From: Spirodela intermedia
Lineage: Eukaryota > Streptophyta > Magnoliopsida > Alismatales > Araceae
DNA length: 64,000 bases
NCBI GenBank assembly: GCA_902729315.2
Contig: LR746265.1
Coordinates: 3,824,892 to 3,888,891, forward strand
Reading direction: 5' to 3'
Below are positions 56,931-64,000 of this stretch, piece after piece. A program made the position numbers and the translations under genes. The notes under the pieces were generated by a model that was given only the letters and a program-made list of their open reading frames with translations, did no database searches and was not told the origin of the DNA. Positions within the stretch are counted from its first letter, which is position 1. Each line of letters begins with the position of its first letter.

Positions 56931-57620
56931 GATCCCGTAGTGGAGGAATTCCGAAGCAGGAATCAGAGAGCTATGATTGGTCTAAATTCTTTCACGGGGA
57001 TCAATATGCAACAGAAAATCTTAACCGTTCAATTGAACGGGGATCCCAGGGGGATGGGGCACGCCGGATTCGCATTTCTGTTGGCTTCCAGAAAATGCTG
57101 GAGACATGCATTCCTCCTTACTCGAGGGGAAGAGATACCTGTTTTTCGGTTTGTGTTTTCGGGTGCAATTCGGGGCCCCGGATCCGCTTCCCCGCTGAGC
57201 TCTCCGATGAAATCTTCCGGCGACGGCGGAGCGCACAGCGAGACCCTTCCAACGACCCATAAACCAACGGAGATGGTTCCCATTTTGGGCCCCAATTTGG
57301 CCGTCCAATTCGAGATCTCGCTGATCGGACGGTGCAGGACGTCTAGTTCCGCTGTTTCCGCACATCGCGGTATGTTCTGGGTCGCTGGGCCCAGTTTAAA
57401 TAATACGATGTTCGCAGATGGGCTGGACTTCATTGAGGGGACGGTTGGTGGGTGGCGGCAAGAATGGGCTCCCACAAGTTGGCCCATTAAGGCAGTGTGA
57501 CTCTTTCTTCAAGTCCATCCATCTCTGGCTGGGGAGAGTGGTCATAAGCCTCATCACCCCCTCTCATATGTCAAACTTTCAGTACGCGGGGCCCTAACAA
57601 ATGGGTCAATAATAACTCTG
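56931..57620. promoter_or_regulatory. Divergent H1 / BPC promoter region
   Basis: This interval serves the H1 gene (minus) and the BPC gene (plus). It contains GGCCCA/TGGGC words near 57,290, 57,388, 57,420 and 57,480. A long plus-strand ORF (56,841-57,500) overlaps it but has no recognisable features and is treated as chance. Confidence 0.5.
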
Positions 57621-57740
57621 CGTGAGAAAGGGAGAGAGAGATAGAGAGAAAGAAGGGGGTGGTGAGAGGGGGAGAGAGAGAGAGAGAGAGAGAAGAGGGG
57701 GGGGGGGTGGGGGTGAGAGGAGAGAGAAAGAGAGCACGCA
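57621..57740 (+). repeat. GA-rich tract in the BPC promoter/leader
   Basis: About 120 bases of GA with short G runs (including a run of nine G). The position fits the start of the BPC transcript or its core promoter. GAGA runs are the binding site of the protein this gene encodes. Confidence 0.85.
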
Positions 57741-60246
57741 CGATACCAACAGCAGTAGCAGGCCCCTGACAGCAGGGGAAGGGGGAGGGAGGATGAGAGA
57801 GAAATTGGAGGAGTAACAACGAGGCGGGGAGGACAGGAGAGGGAGGAGGCAGAGGGGGAGACGAGCCGGCTGTTTTTCCAATTTATCTGTGGGATTTTGC
57901 CCTCCTCGTTCGCCGAACGCGCGTCTGCGGCGGTGCTAGAGGTACATGCTGCTCTTATTTTCTCGCAGCAGGGGGGACTCCTACTGGTTCCTATTTTATA
58001 GCAGTCTCTCTCCCCTTATTTCTGGATGAAGATATTTCTTGGATGCATTAATTATCCCGCTTAAATTTCTGGAAATTGGATTATCCGTCTGGCTTTATTT
58101 CACCGGGAAACCCTAGCACCGGATAAAATTTGGCCACCTCTGTATCTTCGAGCGGTGATTTTGTTTCGATCCGATTTCTAGGGTGATCTCGTGCGTTCTG
58201 GAAGAATTCTCCTCATGTCACGCAAACACTACTCCTGGAGCATTGCAGTTGTTTCCCCTCCACTATTTGCGATACTTGTGGCTGTCAGAGTTTGCTACGC
58301 CTCTTGGTGCTCACGATAATGTAAATGCTGCTTGTTGGACTCTCCGGAGGCCGTCACTGTTACATGTCATGATAGACGATTGTGGTTATTTGGTTGAAAT
58401 TATATGTCGTACGAATCACACTTGTTTCTCTTGCCTGAATTCTGAAGAGCATCTTACGATTTTCATGTGATTTATTCTGCTTTGATACGAGGAGATGCCT
58501 GTTCTTAGGACTTTGATCGGATACAGTCCGATAAATAAGAGCATGTTTAGCGCTTGCCAGCAGGCTCCTGGATTGGTGTGTCCAGTGGATTCTCCTGGTA
58601 GAACAGATCGATGCCATAGGGTTTAGGGATGTACCTTTCTACTGATAATTGAGGTAATTGTGGTAATGGAGTTTTTCATCTCCTTCCCTGTAAATTCAAT
58701 GTAGACCAGGTTGTGGAGTTTAATACGAATGCTCAGAATTTAGATAATAAACTCGAGAACGACTGACAAAAACATGTTCAGTAATCTGCTTTAAGCTTTC
58801 ATCGTCGTTTGGTAAAGTTGATATCTGCTGGTTGGCTTGGTGCTTACACTATTCTCCTGCACGTTGCACTCATGCACTTTTTGATCAGTAGTTATCTTGA
58901 GTATTGCATAGTTGATTTACCATGTAGTTGTTTAATTTTGGTTGACGTTTGTTTAGATGTAGAGATTTTGGTTCTTTGATAATATATATATTTTTATTAT
59001 AAACGTTTCTCTTTATTATATCTTTTTTTTATTCCACTATTTCATTGCGCTTCACGTTACTGGCCTTGTTTAATGTGATTATTGCTGTCGATCTAGCACT
59101 TTTGGGCCACTCTTTTTACGATGCATGTTATGCATGGTTGACACCATGACGAATTTATTCAAAAAACTTTTAATCTAGGGTGGCTCATCCAAGATTATAA
59201 ATTGGTAATGCGACTAAACATGGGCTAATGATGATGAACACCCATAATGGTTTTCATATCTTTCACTGCGTGGAAAAGGGAAAACGATGCCTGCTGGATG
59301 AGATGATTTTAGCATTTGACTTCTGCCTTTGTACTGCGTTTTTATAAAATTACTCGCTTTCACCTTTTGTGAGTTTGGGATTTAAAGGCAGTGCTTGTGA
59401 TGGAAGGGGATAGAAAAAATTCGTTATATGTGAGACTGATGATGCGCAATAAAATGTTTTTTGTGTACATTCCTATTGGAAAATATGGTACAAAGTAATT
59501 CATTTCTTTCCGTGTTCACCTCTGAAAGGAGTGAAATAGAAATATTTCGTTGACGTTTTAGGAATTATTTGCTCTTTGGTGCGTATGTAATTTTGGAATG
59601 TGTTGTCTTCCTCTGTATGCTTTCAAAACTATGTTTTATTGCTTGGTGTGTAGTTCACATTTGGAAATGCTTCCACTTGTCTGGAACTAAGAGAATATGG
59701 TTTAATCATACTAGGAACTGGTGGATTGAAGCACTTGTTCAGAGACTTGAAAATAATTTTGATGATTCTGGTACAAGGAGAAGACAATTTGGAAAAGATA
59801 AATTGTTATCTAAACTGATGAGTCAGTTTGATATCGGGTGTCTTTTATATGGTTCCAACGTGGAAAGTTTGGCCCCCTTTGAAAGTTTAGAGAAAAGAGT
59901 ACACTGGAAATTGGCTGATCTTACTCTTAGCAAGAGCCAAGCCTCTTGTTGCTTTCCTTCTCGTAGTCAGGAAAAGAGGCAACATGGGAGGCGCAGTTTT
60001 GAATGGCTATTATCTTAAAAATATTTTATATATTGTTGATTACGATAGATTATTTTTATTAGCTTAAACTTTGTCTGGATATTATTTCCATAATTAAGTG
60101 GATCTATTTTCTTTCTTTCTGCTAGTTTGCAGAATCTCATATTTTCCAAATTGGCTTGACGTTGCACTGGGTGATGTGATCCTGACTGTAGGTTATGCAG
60201 CATCGATATGCTAATTTTGTTTTTGGGCTCTTATAAACCCAGCTCA

Positions 60247-60323
<77 letters not shown>

Positions 60324-62082
60324 CCCTCTCCCCTCCTCCAGGCACTTATTCTTTCTCTCCTATTATCTTTGATTTGTCTCAAACTAAGGAAATAGATAAA
60401 AAAAAATATCATCATTTAAAAAAATTCATGCCAGAAGAAAATGGTAATTGAACATTGTGTATATTCTTATTTACCTGATGATGAATTAACTAGAACATTA
60501 CATCCTAACTGTGAGTTGCTATGGTATTTTTGTTCTACTATGACTTGTTGCCTACTTCTTGCATTCCTCTTTGTCTACTTTACAAAGCCATTTATGATGC
60601 ACAGAAGAAAGAAACTCATTCTCTATCTTTTAAACTCACGTTCAGCTCGTGGAAATGCGACTCATTCTTATGCATCGATGTTTCATTTGATAAATGATCG
60701 GTTCTGCCTCAACATAACATGCTATTTCACCTAGATTTGGGTTTAGTTTTTTATAGTGTGATGGTTGGCAGTCATATAAGCATTCTTGATTTTGGTAATT
60801 TATGACTAAAGTGTAGTATTCAAAATTAGAAGTCAAGTTTCCAATCATATGCATTGTGACTGTTTGGTGATATGGTGGCTTCCTTAACCAGATGAATTAA
60901 AAGAATGACTCGTCATGACAATGGAGGAAATGAAAAAGGAAGCTGAATTTTTCTATCTTTTGTTTTAGAACTTTTGAAAAAAATGCCAATTTTTTATTTC
61001 CAAAGTGACTCTTGTTTTGTGATACCTTAGTCAACACCTATGGTTCATCCTATCTTTTTACCTAACTTCGTCAACCTACCTTCCGGCGTCCAGTTCTTCT
61101 CCAAACTCAGCATTCAATGCTTTTGAGATGTCTATCATATGAGCAGTTTCTGTTTGATCATCGCAGATGAAAATATTTTACCATTCCAATGTTTGGGTGT
61201 ATAATGTGATCTTGTTTCTGGAATGGTATGCATCATCCCATTGTTGAAAAACAACGAGGACAGGGTCCTGGTGTGCAGGGTCTCCTCTAATGGGTAACGA
61301 GTTCAGAGTTCCTGATACTATCAGTATACATCCAAGCTACAGCGAAGTTTTTATAGGTATAGTGACTCATAAAAATCGCCAATTTGTAATGAGATGGGTT
61401 GTAGTGTGGATGTCAAAAACGGGTAAAAGAAAAGAAAACCAGGATGCAGAAATTCAAGGCATAGACTATGCCGCATGGCAGAACATTCATAGATCCGATG
61501 GGATGAGTGGCTGAAGTAATCAAGTTATAATTATCCTCAATTTAGATATTTTGAACCAAGAAACACGAATTAAATTGACATATGTTCTGCAGGCTGTTGC
61601 CATCTTTAACCATTCAGAAAGTTTTGACCAGAACTGCTAGATGAGGTTTACTTCCCTCAGTTTCGTCTCCTACCCTTTCGGTGTGAGGAGCAATTTTGAC
61701 ATTCTCTGTTGGTTTTCCTTGTAATGTGCGAAAGTTATGGAATGCTGGAGTTGGATTCTGGTGCTCTTTGTAAGTGGGGGACATGCCTCCTTTTCTCAGA
61801 ATGGGATCCTGTTTGATGCCTAACCCATGATGTGCTGTTTTGTCATTTTGATGTGTTCACTGTTGAGACGTAGGCATGCTATTTCTGTGAATTTCAACTA
61901 ATGGATCTCTTTCTCCTTACAAACCTACTTGCAACCACACTTGATGAATGTTTTCTGGACTTGGAGTTAAGCCTTCTGAAGTGAACGATCTGTTGTACGT
62001 TGGTAAATAACCTCTATGTGGAATTCCTTGCAGGACCCACCCAAGCACTGCATTTCTCCTGAATTCATAAAGCCTTTGCAAT
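57740..62082 (+). other. BPC 5' UTR with a long intron
   Basis: A first non-coding exon probably ends at 57,941 (gctagag|gtacatg). The acceptor ccttgcag at 62,033 starts the exon with the ATG (49 bases of UTR). Other non-coding exons in between cannot be excluded. The region is T-rich as expected of an intron and holds a long CT repeat. A 149-codon ORF at 59,569-60,018 inside it matches nothing I know. Long 5'-UTR introns are common in BPC genes. Confidence 0.55.
60250..60319 (+). repeat. (TC)35 microsatellite in the BPC leader intron
   Basis: Seventy bases of perfect TC, the longest pure repeat in the window, followed by a C-rich imperfect tail to about 60,340. Confidence 0.97.
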
Positions 62083-63701
62083 ATGGATGACAGTGGGCAA
62101 AGAGACAATGTTAGGCAGAAACAAGATCAGTACAAAGGAGTCCACACTCAGGTATGTAGTCCTGACATGCGTTTTTTTCTCTTCAGTGCACCGTAAGTGT
62201 GGATTAAACGTCCATAGCTGCTTAGGGAATACTCTTGGGGTAGCCATGAGTTGGTCCAAGTTGTTGACCAATTCATTCCACACCCCCATGCTGTAGATCC
62301 CTGTATAACTTATTTAAGGTGCCCTCATCCATTTCTTGTTTCAATAAGATACCTATCAAAGTTTTCTTCCTGCTATCATTTTCAAATTACGTTGTCGTAG
62401 TTCAGAGTTTTCATGTATTAAGTTCATATCGATTTCGTTGTGTAATCATGCGTCTCTACAGGCCTGGAACAACTGAACATCATCTGGTGAGATTAACAGT
62501 CATAAGAACAATGGGAATTTCCTATAGAATTATTGTATTCTGCTAGATTCTGTGAAACATTTCCTGATCACGGAGTATTACAATTTTTTTGAAACAGAGG
62601 GTTATAAAAGGATATGGGGCGATGCGTGCATATCGTTAATTTTCTCACATATTTTATCTATTTAAATAAACTTCGATGCCACAACTCCGATGATAGAACA
62701 AGGATTAATTAAGCATGTGGATTAATGGCGATGTGAAATTAGCGCCGTTTTCTGTTGTGCAGTGGATGATGCCGCAACATCAGATGAAGGACCATCACAC
62801 GATCAAACTCATGACCATCATGGCCGAGAGAGACAACGCCATCCAGGAGCGGAATTTAGCGCTGTCTGAGAAGAAAACAGCTATGGCCGAGAGAGACATG
62901 GCCATCCTCCAGAGGGACGCTGCCATCTCTGAGAGGAACAATGCCTTAATGGAGCGAGACTCCGCCATCGCCGCCCTCGAGTACGCCCGGGAGAACGGTA
63001 TCAGCGGCAACGGCGGCCCGGGGTGCCCCCCGGGCTGCACCATTCCCCGGGGATCCAAGCACATCCACCACCACCAGCTTTCCAACATGCACCAGCCGTC
63101 GCAGCTCTCCGACGCGTCCTACGGCCACAGGGACATGCACATAAGCGAGGCGTTCCCCATATCTGTCTACTCGGAGAACGCCGTGAAGGCGAGACGGGTC
63201 AAGCGGTCGAGGAAGGAGGTGAAGGTCCAGTCTGGTGCGAAGAGAGCTCCCAAGTCTCAGAAGAAGAGGAGGGTCGGGGGCGAGGACCTGAACAAGCACA
63301 TCACCATGGCGAAGGGGCACGGCGGGGAGGATCTGAATAAGGAGGTATCGGCGATGAAGCACGAGTGGAAGAACCAGGATTTGGGGCTGAACCACGTCGC
63401 CTACGACGAGACGACCATGCCGGCGCCCGTGTGCTCCTGCACAGGGACCCTGCACCAGTGCTACAAGTGGGGGAACGGTGGGTGGCAGTCGGCGTGCTGC
63501 ACCACCACGATCTCCATGTACCCGCTGCCGGTGATGCCCAACAAGCGGCACGCCCGCGTGGGCGGGCGGAAGATGAGTGGCAGCGCCTTCACCAAACTTC
63601 TCAGCCGTCTGGCCGCCGAAGGGCACGACCTCGCCATGCCGCTGGACCTCAAGGACCACTGGGCCAAGCACGGCACGAATCGCTACATCACCATCAAATG
63701 A
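62083..63701 (+). CDS. BPC6: BBR/BPC (BASIC PENTACYSTEINE) GAGA-binding factor, group II
   Basis: Two coding exons, 62083-62151 and 62763-63701, give 335 residues. Exon 1 encodes MDDSGQRDNVRQKQDQYKGV, the conserved start of group II BPCs, and joins in phase to WMMPQHQMKDHHTIKLM. Residues about 40-100 form an Ala-zipper-like coiled coil of repeated AERD/SERN/MERD units that drives dimers. A basic nuclear localisation region follows (KARRVKRSRKEVK, RAPKSQKKRR). The C-terminal DNA-binding domain (from about 240) has the five cysteines (VCSCTG, HQCYKWG, SACC) and the invariant end GRKMSGSAFTKLLSRLAAEG...HGTNRYITIK. Role: nuclear protein that binds GA/CT repeats and recruits Polycomb-type repression (Arabidopsis BPC4/5/6 group). 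The symbol denotes the group; the exact ortholog is not known. Confidence 0.95.
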
Positions 63702-64000
63702 AGCCCCCTTCCCTTCCCCACCCGCCCCCCCGGAGGTACCCTCGTAGACCTTCTTCTTCTTCTTTGACCCCGTCCTGGAGGGGTCGGTAGCTGTAGCTAG
63801 TTATGAACCCCACCCGCAAACCACCCCAATTGCTCTCCTCTTTTCTTGTTCAGCAAAACGAAGCCGATAACTCGGAGGAGGAACCTCTCCCCCCCCGCCT
63901 GGGGAGAGGAGCCTTTAGTCTGGCAGTCTGGCGCTGCTCGCTCAGGAGCCTTGAAGAACAGTGCGAGGAACGGATCGGCCGTGTCATGCCGGGGAGTGCC
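63702..64000 (+). other. BPC 3' flank
   Basis: C-rich sequence after the stop codon, presumably 3' UTR, running to the window edge. No further gene is seen. Confidence 0.6.

Noticed and set aside
56841-57500. 219-codon plus-strand ORF starting at the H1 start codon region
   Set aside because: It runs through the H1 5' UTR, TATA box and divergent promoter. No family resemblance was seen, so I treat it as chance.
60441-60734. 97-codon plus-strand ORF with hydrophobic middle
   Set aside because: It lies inside the BPC leader intron just after a microsatellite. There is no family resemblance and the flanking sequence looks intronic.
62946-63671. 241-codon minus-strand ORF
   Set aside because: Fully antisense to the BPC coding exon and rich in Val/Gly/His/Arg as expected of a shadow.

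Overview
The window looks like nuclear DNA of a flowering plant. It has intron-rich genes with GT...AG introns, plant-only families (VND-type NAC, BBR/BPC, LRR receptor kinase, plant LDL3), long GA/CT microsatellites and decayed Ty3/gypsy retrotransposons. Strongly GC-rich exons beside AT-rich introns suggest a non-grass monocot, but this is only an impression. All exon models were made by eye from splice consensus, reading phase and remembered family sequences. No search or alignment program was run.

Layout. 1-3.8 kb: no intact gene, with a decayed minus-strand Ty3/gypsy pol. 4.9-8.4 kb (-): intronless LRR receptor-like kinase of the MUSTACHES/MUSTACHES-LIKE type whose kinase lacks several catalytic residues. 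10.5-22.3 kb (-): a nine-exon LDL3-type histone demethylase. 23.5-26.9 kb (+): a six-exon aldo-keto reductase of the mannose-6-/sorbitol-6-phosphate reductase group, divergent from LDL3. 27.7-34.9 kb (+): a 13-exon WD40 gene, DSE1/TANMEI. 35.3-36.3 kb (-): a three-exon VND-type NAC gene, convergent with DSE1.

37.7-54.8 kb is a nested transposon island. A decayed minus-strand Ty3/gypsy element (LTRs near 37.7-38.1 and 54.4-54.8 kb, RT and integrase remnants at 52.2-53.7 kb) is interrupted by a plus-strand Athila-type element (38,330-48,834). The 3' LTR of the Athila element is in turn split by about 2.7 kb of genic DNA. That DNA carries an LTPG-type lipid-transfer pseudogene and a tandemly duplicated lipid-transfer-like gene whose predicted last exon runs into LTR sequence.

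54.8-64 kb: a possible small ORF with a TATA box, a two-exon linker histone H1 (-), and a group II BBR/BPC (GAGA-binding) gene (+) with a roughly 4 kb 5'-UTR intron.

Functional theme. Three genes act on chromatin or transcription (LDL3, H1, BPC) and one is a xylem-type NAC regulator. GA/CT tracts of the kind BPC proteins bind lie in the BPC gene's own leader and intron and upstream of the NAC gene. This makes BPC self-regulation and BPC control of the NAC gene testable ideas, not conclusions.
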